Made by a program: the position numbers and the translations under genes
Part shown: positions 11,016 to 38,559 of the stretch, one piece after another
Numbering within the stretch: position 1 is the first letter of the stretch
How the letters are laid out: each line of letters starts with the position of its first letter
The notes under the pieces: generated by a model
Seen by the model: only the letters and a program-made list of their open reading frames with translations
What the model was told of the DNA's origin: nothing
Database searches by the model: none
From: Cristatella mucedo
Lineage: Eukaryota > Bryozoa > Phylactolaemata > Cristatellidae
Assembly: GCA_009760855.2 (NCBI GenBank)
Contig: WPIO01000165.1
Span: forward strand, 360,001 to 422,500
Direction of reading: 5' to 3'
DNA length: 62,500 nt

Positions 11016-11817
11016 ACTCGTTCTCTCTCTCACTCTCACTCTCTCTCTCTCACTCTCTCTCTCTCTAACTCGTTCTCTCTTTCAATTGCTCGAGCACGTC
11101 TGCTGTCGCGTTCGTGGCTGCAGGTTCCGTGGCTCCGAGATTCTCTCCGCGTGCGTGGTTGTAGGCTGCACGCAGAGGATCATGCAGGACATGTGGGATC
11201 TGGCCACGGCGGAGCGTGACCTTGAGCGCGTCGAGGTCACGATTAGCCGGACGGGCGTGCGACTTACGAGGGCCCACGGCATCGTCGAGGACATGCCCAT
11301 GTCCGCCATCACCTACTGCAGCCTCGACCGGGCCATCAACAAGCGCCTGTTCAGCTGGGTGCACTTATCATCGGCTGCGGCTGCGGCAACGGCCGAAGGC
11401 GGCGGCGGCGACGGCGGTAGCGGGCGTGCGCTCTGGTGCACGGCCGTGGTGGCCGACACGGTGCAGGCGGCACGTGTCATTGCCGGCGTGCTGGCCAAGG
11501 TGTTCCAAATGGCCTACAAGGATCACCAGTGCACCAAGCGCTCCATCGTGCGTCGCCAGGCGTCCAAGACGGCTTCGGTGCTTTCGCTCACGCCGCCGGC
11601 CAGCCCGCCGCGCCAGTCGCTGAGTGGCGACGGGGCTGCGGCGGCGACGAACGGCGATGGCTCTCGCCCGACGGAAGCGAACGGCGGCGACGGCGGCGAA
11701 GCTCCACAGAGCCAGACCGGCGCCTGCGCCTCGGCGGAGTACGAGAATGGCGAGCGCCTGAACGGAGTTGCTGAAATCACCGTCGCCAACAGCACCGTGC
11801 TACTAGACGACCAGTGA
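9476..11817 (+). CDS. FAM43: FAM43-like PTB/PID-domain protein (2 exons, 250 aa)
   Basis: Join 9476-9575 and 11165-11817. The donor is 'aaaag|gtaaag' and the acceptor 'gttgtag|gctgcacg'; both are phase 1, and the splice makes the string ARGKGCTQ. The first 34 residues carry a basic RSRTLDVTPESPSFRVRYLG segment, like the start of the FAM43 PTB domain (known family pattern: T-x-x-x-P-x-Y/F-x-V-x-YLG, then ARG-x-GC). Exon 2 continues with MQDMWDLA, VEVTISRTGVRL and MPMSAITYCSLD followed by KRLFSWVH, all at positions expected for PTB strands. The region from roughly residue 165 is Ser/Pro/Gly-rich and disordered. At 250 aa it is much shorter than vertebrate FAM43A/B, mainly because the C-terminal tail is short. 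FAM43 proteins are presumed adaptors of unknown function. The ATG at 9476 was chosen because it lies just before conserved sequence; an upstream coding exon is not excluded. The Gly/Gly-Asp-Gly insert at about residues 112-120 is unusual. Confidence 0.82.
9765..9857 (+). repeat. (CT)n array in FAM43-like intron
   Basis: Dinucleotide array directly preceding the LINE-A copy at 9858. Confidence 0.9.
9858..10365 (+). mobile_element. LINE-A, 5'-truncated copy with intact 3' end
   Basis: Encodes the last roughly 90 residues of a LINE reverse-transcriptase ORF (LTFRSLHSMAPAYLSDIL ... TFKRNLKTYLF), with a stop at 10131-10133. A 3' UTR follows, ending in a terminal hairpin (10299-10338) and an (ATT)n tail. 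It is nearly identical to the minus-strand copy at 19236-20150, so the family was active recently. It sits inside CT-rich DNA on both sides. The C-terminal 'AWNSLP' and 'FKRNLKTYLF' wording is typical of L2/CR1-like elements. Confidence 0.93.
10366..11083 (+). repeat. Long (CT)n array with interspersed 'aactcgtt' units
   Basis: About 720 bp of CT repeats with a higher-order pattern: the word 'aactcgttctctc' recurs more than ten times. It ends 81 bp before the FAM43-like exon 2 acceptor, so it forms an extreme pyrimidine tract on the sense strand. Confidence 0.95.
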
Positions 11818-11899
11818 GCCACCCACGTGACCAGTGACCCACGCAAGCGATGACCAGTGAGCCACCTACCGCAGCCGCTCGCCCCTAGGCATCTGGACC

Positions 11900-12357
11900 T
11901 CACTCTCTCTCTTCGTCGATCGGGACCTGGGGAGGTAACTCCTCACCCGCCTCGATCTTGTTGGTTGAGGCCAATCGCCCGACTGCCGCCTGGCCACCGA
12001 GCTCTCGGGCGTGAGGCCGACGCTGAGGTGGCGGCAGCTCTGCCGTTCGCTCAAAGTCGGGCGCCGCCTCGTAAGCGCGGCGACCGGTGTGAGAAGCTGT
12101 AGAAGGCGGCCTCATGGCGGTGGCGATGGACTCGGGGGGGGGGGTCGCAGACCGCCGCTTCTCGAGCCACTCGTTCGGGCTCACTCGCTCGCTCGATCCG
12201 GGCTCCCAGCTTAACGCCGACGTGGAATCGCTGTTATCCGAGCTATTAGTACTGCTGCGTTGGCTGGCTGTGCGCTCAGCAGCAACTGCACCGAGCTCAG
12301 CGGCTGACAGCTCTCCACCCGATTCTCGTGCGCTCCTCTTCCGTTTCCGCTGCACCA
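11900..12357 (-). CDS. Candidate terminal exon of an unknown gene
   Basis: A minus-strand open frame of about 150 codons begins after a possible acceptor ('cagtcttag|ctggtg' or the 'ggtgcag|cgg' a few bases on) and stops at 11900-11902. The product is Ser/Glu/Pro-rich and disordered, with words such as SSTNSSDNSDSTSALSWEPG and PNEWLEKRRS that look more protein-like than the surrounding GC frames. Read on the minus strand, a (CT)n tract at 12652-12473 lies just upstream, as would suit a 3' splice site. The frame crosses a ten-base C run (12135-12144) that could hide a length error. No family recognised. The stop is only 83 bp from the convergent FAM43-like stop, so it may be spurious. Confidence 0.3.
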
Positions 12358-12469
12358 GCTAAGACTGCCGCAGACTGGTGAAGCTGTGAACGCGCGACCG
12401 AATTCGACGCTTGCTGAACGACGGCTTGCAATACATGGCGAAGTAGAGCTCTATTACCTGTCCGCCGTT

Positions 12470-12652
<183 letters not shown>

Positions 12653-13069
12653 CATCTGTTGATGGTTTGCACTCCTCCGCTAGGGCTTCGGGCGGCGCTC
12701 CCGCAGGAAACGGTCTAACTGGGCAACCAATCAGCGACTGCCGTGCTAACCGTCTGCCCATTTAGAGCCATTAGCCGAATTCGGAGACGATGGCTAGCGT
12801 CTTGTTTAAACGTGCAAACTGCTGCGAACATTCGTACCACAAAGGAAACAAAAGGAGTGAGAGAGAGAGAAAGTAGACAGTCTAGCTTTGCTTGCGTGTA
12901 CGAATGCAGAGAAGTCTTGTGTCTTTCGCTGCCTCGTATTATTGTACCGAACTGTACCGAATTGCTACTCACCGCATGAGCAGCTTTGTTTGGCAACGCC
13001 AGTAGTGGCTCAGTTTGAGCTTTGCACCACCACCCGATGCCATTTCAAGCTGCCCTGTTTCGCATAGCA
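12653..13069. other. Intergenic, no gene seen
   Basis: No supportable ORF, RNA or element; a short GA run occurs at about 12857-12870. Confidence 0.4.
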
Positions 13070-13625
13070 GCTTTTATATAGCCTCGCCGCCTAAGCAGCT
13101 TTCGGTATGCATTCGGAAGCCAACAGGCAACAAAAAAAGAGAAAGAAAAAGAAAGAAGCCTGAGATGATGAGTCAGCACGTACCAGTTGAGGTAGTGAGT
13201 ATGGTAGGTAGTAAGGAAAGTAGCAGCTCAAGACGGGTGGAAGGGATGTGCCATAGTCGGCAGCAGGAGAGTAGATGCCATTGTGTAAGAATTGTGGGAG
13301 TGAATTTCAGTCTAAAACCTGCAGAGAACAAGCTTCTGTCGCCAACGGTCTTTAAGTGGAGGAATGGTACAGCTAATTTATTGTCCGTGCAGTACCTGAG
13401 GGCACGAGAAGGCTGAAACTGGTGCAGCAGTTCCGGTACGAAGGAGCCAAGCCGTGAGGGGCCTTGTGGGTAAGAACTTGGCTCTGTATCCGGCCATTGA
13501 AGCAAAGAAGACACTTGGCTGAACCTCTGGGATTTGTTAACCAGCTTCGCAGCCCTATTCATCACCAGCTGCAGTGGCCTAATGGCTATTTTCGGTAGCC
13601 CAGCCAAAATGGAACTTCAATAGTC
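13070..13625 (-). mobile_element. LINE-B 3' part (decayed)
   Basis: On the minus strand this encodes the LINE-B C-terminus in pieces: LQLVMNRAAKLVNKSQRF, a position matching 'CTDNKLAVPFLHLKTVGDRS', then UTR sequence including CTGTTGGCTTCCGAAT-type words. Frames are broken. It matches the copies at 29935-30397 and 52190-53155. Confidence 0.85.
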
Positions 13626-13829
13626 CAGCCGAGATAGAACCAGGGAGCTAGTTAAAAAATTGCAAGCCACCGTGGTAGTATGTATAACCTAATCTTGGAT
13701 AGGGGTCGGAAGCGATGGCTAGCTGTTGAGGCAGTCTTGTTGGAACTAATGCAACTACTAAATGCAATCGAACTAATGCAAGGGAACCGGCGATATCTGC
13801 AATGTAACGTAATGTATTTCAACTGTCTG

Positions 13830-14245
13830 CAACTCCACAAAGCCATAAAGACTATGTGGGTGCTACAGCCTAAGAGGCTTTCAGTAGCCAACCCTCCACA
13901 AAGCCATAAAGACTATGTGGGTGCTACAGCCTAAGAGGCTTTCAGTAGCCAACCGACTTCGTCTCAAGCAACAGGAGAGAAAGCGGGAAGCATGTCAGAG
14001 TCAGGAGAGCAGTTGAGGTAGTGAGTATCAGTAAAAGCAGCAGCCCAGGACCGCTGAAAATGATGAGCCGTAGTTGGCAGCAGGAGAGTAGTTGTCGTTG
14101 CGTAAGAATTGTGGAAGGGAGCTCCACAGTCTAGGACCTGCGGAGCTAAAGCTTCGGTCGCTGCATCTGTTAAAGCAATCAAGAGCCTGATCGACGGCCC
14201 TTCAAGCACTAGCACAGTCAAGATCAGGGCTTCGTCCGGTCATGG
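13830..14245 (-). mobile_element. LINE-B 3' end with internal 61-bp duplication
   Basis: A second minus-strand LINE-B 3' end. The 61-bp terminal part (13833-13893) recurs at 13894-13954: the 'ctccacaaagccataaag' to 'ttcagtagccaac' block occurs twice. The rest continues to about 14245 with the conserved 'ggagctccacagtctaggac' region. Confidence 0.85.
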
Positions 14246-14381
14246 CGAATTAAGCTTCCTATCAGGCTTCCAGAGCTTCTCAGTGCTCTCGTTGTATCTC
14301 GCAGCAACGGCACTGAAAGAAAGCTACTACGTGCCCATGTGAATTAGACAATAAAACAGGTTCACGTGGAGTATTCGATGC

Positions 14382-14387
14382 TTTATT
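14382..14387 (-). terminator. Candidate poly(A) signal of the DDX3-family gene
   Basis: TTTATT on the plus strand is AATAAA on the minus strand. It is about 1.13 kb downstream of the DDX3 stop codon, and I saw no closer canonical signal. The interval 14388-15513 would then be 3' UTR; it holds a short (GA)n run at 14791-14811 and no supportable ORF. Confidence 0.45.
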
Positions 14388-15513
14388 ACTATAAGACATG
14401 AATATGAAGCCAGACTTCTCCAATCTATGACATTACGCGGTCAACACATGCGCAACTACTGTCGTCCACCTTCGGCTGTCGGGCCATATAATAGCACCAT
14501 CACTTGCGACACCAGTAACATCGGTAACATACAGAGCCCAGTGGTGGGCGGGGCACAGGCTAGGGCGAAGAGCTTCAACTAGCTGACACAGGGCAGCAGC
14601 AGCCAAGAACGGCATCTAAGGTGAGATGAGAGAACAGAAAAAAATCAAGAAAGAAGTGACGGCTAGCTGTTCAGCCGTTAGAAGGAACGAGTAGGTAGAC
14701 ACGAAAGGAACGTAGCAAGAGAAACGAACGACCTCAAGCAAAAGTTGCTCAAGAAAAAGTCTGAAGAGGACAGAACGACAGAGCATGCAGCAGAGAGAGA
14801 GAGAGAGAGAGAGACGGCTGCAATCAAAACCGACACGAACTGCGCACACGCTGCAGCATGACGACCCTGCGACCTCGTCAAAAAATAACTTATATCAACA
14901 CATAGCGGCTCATACTCGCGTACTGCCAGCACAAAGCTGTCAGGTCCGCTGCTGCCGTCGCTATGTCGACGGTTGTGGCCCACGGGTCCAAGGCGGCAGG
15001 CAGAAGCAGCAGCAGACTCCTTCGGGCGACTCGTAGTGGAGATCATACTGCCGGACGAGGAATGTCTCGTGAGATATCATGGTCGGTTTTGCTCCCTGCC
15101 ACAGGCCCCCGTGCAGCCAGAGGTCAAGTCTCAAAGTCCCCGTAGAGTGCTTGGCGGCAAGTCGTGCAGCTCGCGACAAAGAATAAGCAAACGGCTGCCT
15201 CGTTGAAACGCAGCCGTGGCGGCTCAGTGGTACCACCGCCGCCGCCACCACCGAGTCACGCGGCTGCCGCGCAGAGCACAGTGGACTGCCGGCCGCCGAC
15301 ATCGATGCGCGCGCGACGGATCAATGCCAAGGGACGGTCCAACTAGACGAAGTACTTTGTAAAAAGCTTGCAGCCAGCCTGTGATTCTAATGAAGACGAC
15401 CAGAAGTGTGCTATGCCATGCAGTCTGCGGAAAGAGATGCCACGTATTCCACGAATCGGAGAGTCTGGCTCGGCACTGGCACGGCACGGTGCTGCGCAAC
15501 CCGCGCTACTACT
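14388..15513 (-). other. Probable 3' UTR of the DDX3-family gene
   Basis: No motif-bearing ORF on either strand. It lies between the DDX3 stop codon and the first downstream AATAAA on that strand. The 113-codon minus frame at 14961-15302 has no recognisable content. Confidence 0.4.
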
Positions 15514-32961
<17,448 letters not shown>

Positions 32962-33402
32962 TCTCTACAAAAATGACGAAATGTTTTTCACAATCGACAG
33001 CGCCGAGACGCAACCAAAGCGTGCCAGCCCATGTAGACAGAGCCGCTGAATTAAGCTCTGAGAGTATGGTAATGAGTCACCCGTACTAAAACCTGTATAT
33101 GAATTGATAAACAACAGTCTTACCTGGCAGATATTTCTTTAATAAACGCAGAATGCTACCAACCGCGACACTTCTTCACGCAGTACACGTACAAAAGGTA
33201 ACTATTCACTGCCGTCAACGGTACCCAGCAGTCCCTCCCGCGTCATAGATAAACAGAAGCTGCTTTTTCGAGAATTTTTCTGAATTTTCTTAAATATTAT
33301 TAAACTTTGTATTATTTTCATTTATATTTTAGCTTTACTGGCTGTGTTAAGGAGGACAACCCAGCGGCTAACGACGCCATCCCGCTTTACGACACATCCG
33401 GT
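32962..33402. promoter_or_regulatory. Divergent promoter region between DDX3 and RPL8
   Basis: Only about 440 bp separate the DDX3 start codon (32961, minus) from the inferred RPL8 transcription start (33403, plus). Part must be DDX3 5' UTR, so the shared regulatory space is smaller still. AT-rich sequence at 33270-33335 is followed by GC-rich DNA at the RPL8 start. No TATA box at the usual distance from the RPL8 TOP start was seen, as is common for ribosomal protein genes. Confidence 0.6.
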
Positions 33403-33424
33403 CTTTTCCATCAGCCATATTCTG
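33403..33424 (+). other. RPL8: RPL8 non-coding leader exon with 5' TOP motif
   Basis: A pyrimidine start tract CTTTTCC preceded by 'catccggt' is followed by a donor 'attctg|gtatgt' at 33425. The matching acceptor is 'ctcgttttag' at 33584, leaving 18 nt of leader before the ATG. A terminal oligopyrimidine start fits mTOR-linked translational control of ribosomal protein mRNAs. The exact start base is inferred. Confidence 0.65.
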
Positions 33425-33602
33425 GTATGTAGTCGTCATTGGTTTGGAGCGGTACGATCATCCCGCTGCTGATGCTTGTGCCAATGCCATCCATGTGTTA
33501 CCTGTTATGTATTCGCTGGTCCGTAGTTGCATGTATCACTCTATTAGCCGCTGGTATTGGCATGAGCCCCATTTCTCGTTTTAGATCCGGTAGGCCGAAA
33601 AG

Positions 33603-35083
33603 ATGGGCCGTGTTATTCGAGCCCAGCGTAAGGGTGCTGGAAGTGTGTTCAAAGCTCACACAAATCATCGTAAGGGTGCGGCAAAGTTACGAGCGTTGGA
33701 TTTTGCCGAAAGGAGAGGATTTATCAAGGGTGTCGTTAAGGTATATAGTCTGCGACAAGTCCAGCTTTTCCCACGTTGTATGAACCGTGTTGAGCCTGAT
33801 CCTAGGCAGCGCCTGTTCGCGGTATGTTTAAATAGAAGCGACATGCCTAAAGTACAGCGTTCACGGGGAAGTGGGCTGCTAAATCGTGGCTGTTATTTTG
33901 TCCTTTCCACGGCGACTGCCGACTGAGAAGTAGCGTGAGCCCATGCGTATCTTTACCCCGTCAGGGGAAAGGCGAGGTGGGTGTCAGCACGTGTAGCCTC
34001 TTGAGAGTCTCACTTTGCGTGACACGCACTTGCTCCTCCTTTTAAGCTTGTGCACGTGTTTTAGGACATCATCCACGACCCAGGCAGAGGAGCACCTCTG
34101 GCTAAGGTAGCTTTCAGGGACCCGTACAAGTACAAGCAGAGGATTGAAACGTTCGTGGCCGTGGAAGGCCTCTACACCGGTCAATTTGTATACTGTGGCA
34201 AGAAAGGTAGGCTCTGTCTCGACACCGCAGGTCCGATGATATTGGAGTCGTTTGCTTTGATGAATATATATTTATTTTCTTCACTTTGACCTGAGCAGCA
34301 GCATTGATGATAGATTAGCCCTGAGCAAATTTGTATTGCATCTCACGCAGCAAATTGTCGCGTCGACAAAAAATTTAATTCTGGCTGTTTTGTAGCTGCC
34401 TTGCAGATAGGCAATGTGTTGCCGGTTGGCCAAATGCCCGAGGGCACAGTGGTGTCTTCTTTGGAAGAGAAAACCGGCGACCGTGGTGCACTTGCCCGAT
34501 CATCCGGTAACTATTGCACGGTTGTCACCCACAACCCAGAGACTGGCAAAACTCGTGTAAAGCTGCCGTCCGGTGCTAAGAAGGTCGTACAGTCTTCGGC
34601 TCGTGCTGTCGTCGGTAAGTGACCTGGCGATGGGAAGCTTGGGTGGTGCTGCATTCCTAGATGATGATTTCTTCTGTCTTGATATCTGTGAAGATGTTAT
34701 TTCAAGAGGCTGTGTCTGATGTGCCTGATCGTTGTGATGATGTAAGCCTTGCATGTAATCGTGGGCCATCACTAAACGTTACTTCTTTCTCTGTAGGCAT
34801 TGTTGCCGGTGGCGGTCGCATTGACAAGCCGATTTTGAAAGCTGGCAGGGCATACTTTAAGTACAAGGCTAAGAGAAACTGCTGGCCTAAAGTGCGAGGT
34901 GTTGCTATGAACCCCGTCGACCATCCATTTGGTGGTGGTAATCACCAGCACATTGGAAAGCCGTCGACCGTCTCCCGAGACACTTCTCACGGCAGAAAAG
35001 TGGGTCTCATTGCAGCCAGGCGAACGGGTCGTATTAGGGGCACCCGGGATAATATTAAGTTTACTGAGGCAGCCAAGGAATGA
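33603..35083 (+). CDS. RPL8: 60S ribosomal protein L8 (uL2), 4 coding exons, 261 aa
   Basis: Join 33603-33740, 34065-34206, 34396-34614, 34797-35083. Junctions are GT-AG with phases 0, 1, 1. The product starts [19 protein letters not shown] and shows the family landmarks: [92 protein letters not shown] with the essential His of the conserved GGGNHQH segment, and a C-terminal basic region. Length is close to the 257 aa of human RPL8; the C-terminus is a little longer. uL2 contacts the peptidyl-transferase centre in the large subunit. The ATG lies 18 nt into the second exon. It has no transposon insertion in its introns, unlike DDX3. Confidence 0.98.
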
Positions 35084-35086
35084 ACT

Positions 35087-35092
35087 AATAAA
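35087..35092 (+). terminator. RPL8: RPL8 poly(A) signal
   Basis: AATAAA begins 3 nt after the stop codon, followed by a T-rich element (35108-35119). This gives a very short 3' UTR, typical of ribosomal protein genes. Confidence 0.85.
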
Positions 35093-35329
35093 CTTCAAAT
35101 CTAACATGTCTTCTTTTTTCAGTGAGCTCTTTGCATGCCCAGTTGCAATCGCTACCGAAAGCGATTGGTCTGCTTTGAGTACAACTGCCGGCCAGTAGCC
35201 CAGCTTGTTCTGTAAAGCAGTTTCAGCCTTAATAGACAGCAAGCAGTCGATCTGTCATGTATTGTCTGCCCTTGGCTTGTTTCGCTGCTGAGTACAGCCA
35301 ATTTTTGTGCCCGTAGTACTATGGAAATT

Positions 35330-35468
35330 TGTATTGCACCCTAAGAGAATATTCCTATAACGTGCTTCCGCATATGCCACGTGGCTCGAGCCCATGACTG
35401 GTCGGTGGGAGCACCAACCACGGGTCCCCACCATCGCGATAGTCAAGGGTGCTTGGGCGAAAGCAGTG
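35330..35468 (-). mobile_element. SINE-1 (decayed)
   Basis: Read on minus: a tRNA-like head ending in a 'gggctcgagcc'-type box B, linker 'cacgtggcatatgcgg', then a LINE-A-type tail with a damaged hairpin ending in 'ggtgcaatac'. Confidence 0.6.
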
Positions 35469-36418
35469 ATACGTGTTTGCCACCCACTATGGGTTGGACG
35501 CTTGTAGACTTAGTCATTGATCATAGATATGGATTATTAACTACTGAACACCATAAGTTGTTGATTATTTAGGTGTAGTGTACAGTGTTGAGCTTAGAGG
35601 AAACAGCTGTCGGGAATACAGTTTCTATTAGCTCCAAATGGGCTGTCAAGTCGGCTCACCACGGCAGCAGCATGCGTACCTTCAGAATTGCTGCCACTCG
35701 GTATCTCAGGCATTGCAACATTAGACATTGTTATAGATATAATTCTTGGGGTGTAGTGCTTTATTTTACGACGAACATGTCTGCTAAACTGCATTCCTAT
35801 ATCCAGCTCATATTGCTCGTAACGTTAGTATCTACTGTTAATTTATCGCAAGTCATTTGGTAATGCTTCCTATACAGCATCTGTAAAGTGCCTAGTAAGA
35901 GATTCAGTTCTCTGGTGGCGCTATACAACGTATTACAGTGATACATATTATTACTAATTACGATATTCAGAGCTGTCTTAGCTAGTTTGGCACGCTGATG
36001 TTTCAGAATTGTTAATGCACAGCCCTTACGAGCCTCGCTGAAATAAGCCATCACTTGCTCATTTCCATCCTTAGACTCGGGTGGCACCCTACCAATCCCG
36101 TGGTTGCTGGCGTGGCAGCCTAGTATATAAAGAAGAGACCTGGAAAACTCCGTATAGGCGCAGTGGTCAACGGTTGCTTTAATTGTTTGAACGTGACATC
36201 AGCTGCTGTCGACCATTCAAATCTTACACATTTCACCGTAAGGTGATGGAGGAGTGCTGCTATGTATGCAAACCCCTTCACAAAGGCCGTGCACAAAATG
36301 GTGAGTGCTTGAACCCAGAAAGCTTCTCACCTGTCCTGCATCCTTCGGCGTCGGCCAGTCTACTGCAGCTGCTAATTTATCCGTATGGCTCCTTACGCCC
36401 GATTCTCCAAAAAATGCT
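35469..36418. other. Intergenic; LINE-A tip at 35871-35935, otherwise nothing seen
   Basis: A plus-strand LINE-A terminal hairpin and tail ('aaagtgcctagtaagagatt', 'ggcgctatacaac') lies at about 35885-35935. No other feature recognised. Confidence 0.6.
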
Positions 36419-37736
36419 CTAGATTACTTCCCTGTGAAACAAGTGACACTTCTTAGGATGCAATTTCAACCTACCTGCCCTAAGGCGTATAAAAGATTGA
36501 ACGAAATCAATCTCGTTATCCAGATAAACTAAAGCTGTCTTCCAATTGAGACCTCGTAATGCTCCCTTCATCAGCCTCTCAAAAGTGGCTGGTGCACAAA
36601 CGAAAGGGCACCACCATAAATTGCCAGAGCCCTTGCCCATACGAAAAAGCAGTTTTTGGTCTATCTTCCTCGGCCATTTTCGCTTGATGGTAACTTCACA
36701 TCAAGTGTAGAGAACCATATAGCGCCTGATAATGAGTGAATCTAGGGTATCGTCAATCCGTGGTATGAATGGAAATGAACCCTTCTCGGTAGCGTTATTA
36801 ACCGCCCTAAAGTCTGTGCAGCTGCTCATAGTAACATCTTTCATCTCAACTAACACCACAGGAGAAGACCAGAGACTAGATGATTCTTCCACCACCATTG
36901 TTTCACTCAATCGTCCGTGACTTTCTGGAGCTCTTCCCGGTATTTCGGCGCTATACGTCTAGAGCTCTGCCTGATTGGTGCACGGTTGCCTGTATTAATC
37001 CTGAGTTCCACCAAATCAGTAGATCCCAAGTCGTGATCACCAGATGAAAACATATCTGCATAAGGCCCTAGAAAGTTCTTAATCTCTTGAGGATTCGTCA
37101 ACTGTAAAGTGAGCAGTACCTCTACCACACAGGTCTTCAAGGTAATTTGGAAACCTCTCAGTTTGCTAACCGTGACGGCATGGGCCTCATGTATTTCAAC
37201 ACACGTTCCGAGATCCACTCCCGCTCTGTGAGCCTGTGGCTCGTCAGAAACATTAGATAATATGACCGGCACTTTTTTTTGTCTAGAATCAGCCAGACTC
37301 CGTCCCATAATCAAGCCGGCTGCTAACTCTGATAGACACACGCTCTCTATTAATCCTCAAGGCCCTTCTGACGCTCGATCGGTTTTTAACCAAACTGCCT
37401 CCTCTGTAGGGGCTGCTATAGTTACTGCATGCGAACTTTTGAAGCAATTACGTCCGCCCCACAGACCTCTAGATCCACAAGAAGCCGACCGACCGTGCAA
37501 CCGCATCTCACAAGGTTCTCTCTAGCCCCCATTGGCACCAGGTAATCTAAACCCAAGATTCGTCATCCTTATCGACTACAAAAACCCGGTTGCATTCCCT
37601 CTTGCCACAACCCTTAATCCAACCTCCGTAGGGCCCTACGTCTTGCTACACCACAAATTCTCCGTGGCCTCAAGTCATCTCGCTCATAAAATTGGGGCTA
37701 ACGCATGATAACTCCGAGCCGGCGTCAACTTCCATA

Positions 37737-38115
37737 ATAATAATATTAACAATAATGCACTTGATAAAGCGCCCTCCGAGAGCTCAAATCTCTTTCTAGG
37801 CGCTTTTACATTCGCTGCAAAGGGAACCTCGATTGAATGGTGAGTAATATCAAGCTTGATAAACAACATGGATAGCATGGTTGGGGTGACATGCACAGGG
37901 TCAGCATGTAAGTGTAGTTAGTGGCAGCATGCATAGTGTCAGCACGCATAAGCACATGAAAGACGAATTACAGGGATCCACTAAAAGCTGTCATAAATAG
38001 GTGTGTTTTTAAGTTCTGTCATAAATAGGTGTGTTTTTAAGTTCTTTTGAAATGTGGTCAAGTCAGGGGATACTGTGACCCAAGTCGGGAGTGAGATCCA
38101 GGCTTTAGGAGCAAA
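37737..38115 (-). mobile_element. LINE-A 3' end inside the gypsy remnant
   Basis: ATT-rich tail at 37737-37762, then the terminal hairpin (aaagcgcc with ggcgctttt) and UTR words. A 31-bp tandem duplication ('gtcataaataggtgtg...') lies at 37989-38050. It is a younger insertion into the gypsy element. Confidence 0.88.
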
Positions 38116-38559
38116 TTACAAATTAAATACCCGGCATTCCTTTTCACTTCCTTCCTCCCTTGCACCGACGAGGCATTCACTCAGGTGTACCTGCATACTA
38201 GTGGTGGTGAAACTAATACATCCGCAGTTGTTGCCTATCGCCTGACATCAATCTCTAATTTTTTCCCGAATCTCTATTGCTATCATTCACCTGACGCGGA
38301 TTCAGGTATGGGCAGTGTCTCCTAAAATGACCCATTTCGCTACACTCAAGGCAAGGATAACTTATTTTCCTTGGGGTCAAGGTGGAATCCTGTCGCTGTG
38401 ACCTATCCCTCTCAACGTCAGAGTCTGCACGTGCAACGTAACCCATCCGAGTATTCGATCTAAAACTTGTTTCCCTCATATCGCCATTTTCATAGCCTCT
38501 CCTATTGTTAAACCCGCGACTTCTGCAACTCTTTAAAAAATTTAGTTGCCCTTAATGAT

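Noticed and set aside
12114-12362. Plus-strand 82-codon frame opposite the 11.9-12.4 kb candidate exon
   Set aside because: It is the shadow of the minus-strand frame; the minus frame is longer and has plausible splice context. Neither is strong.
34657-34722. Possible C/D-box snoRNA in RPL8 intron (ATGATGA at 34661-34667, CTGA at 34716-34719)
   Set aside because: The terminal stem next to the boxes does not pair convincingly and no guide complementarity could be checked. A second weak candidate at about 34257-34296 is also too short. A search against rRNA would decide.
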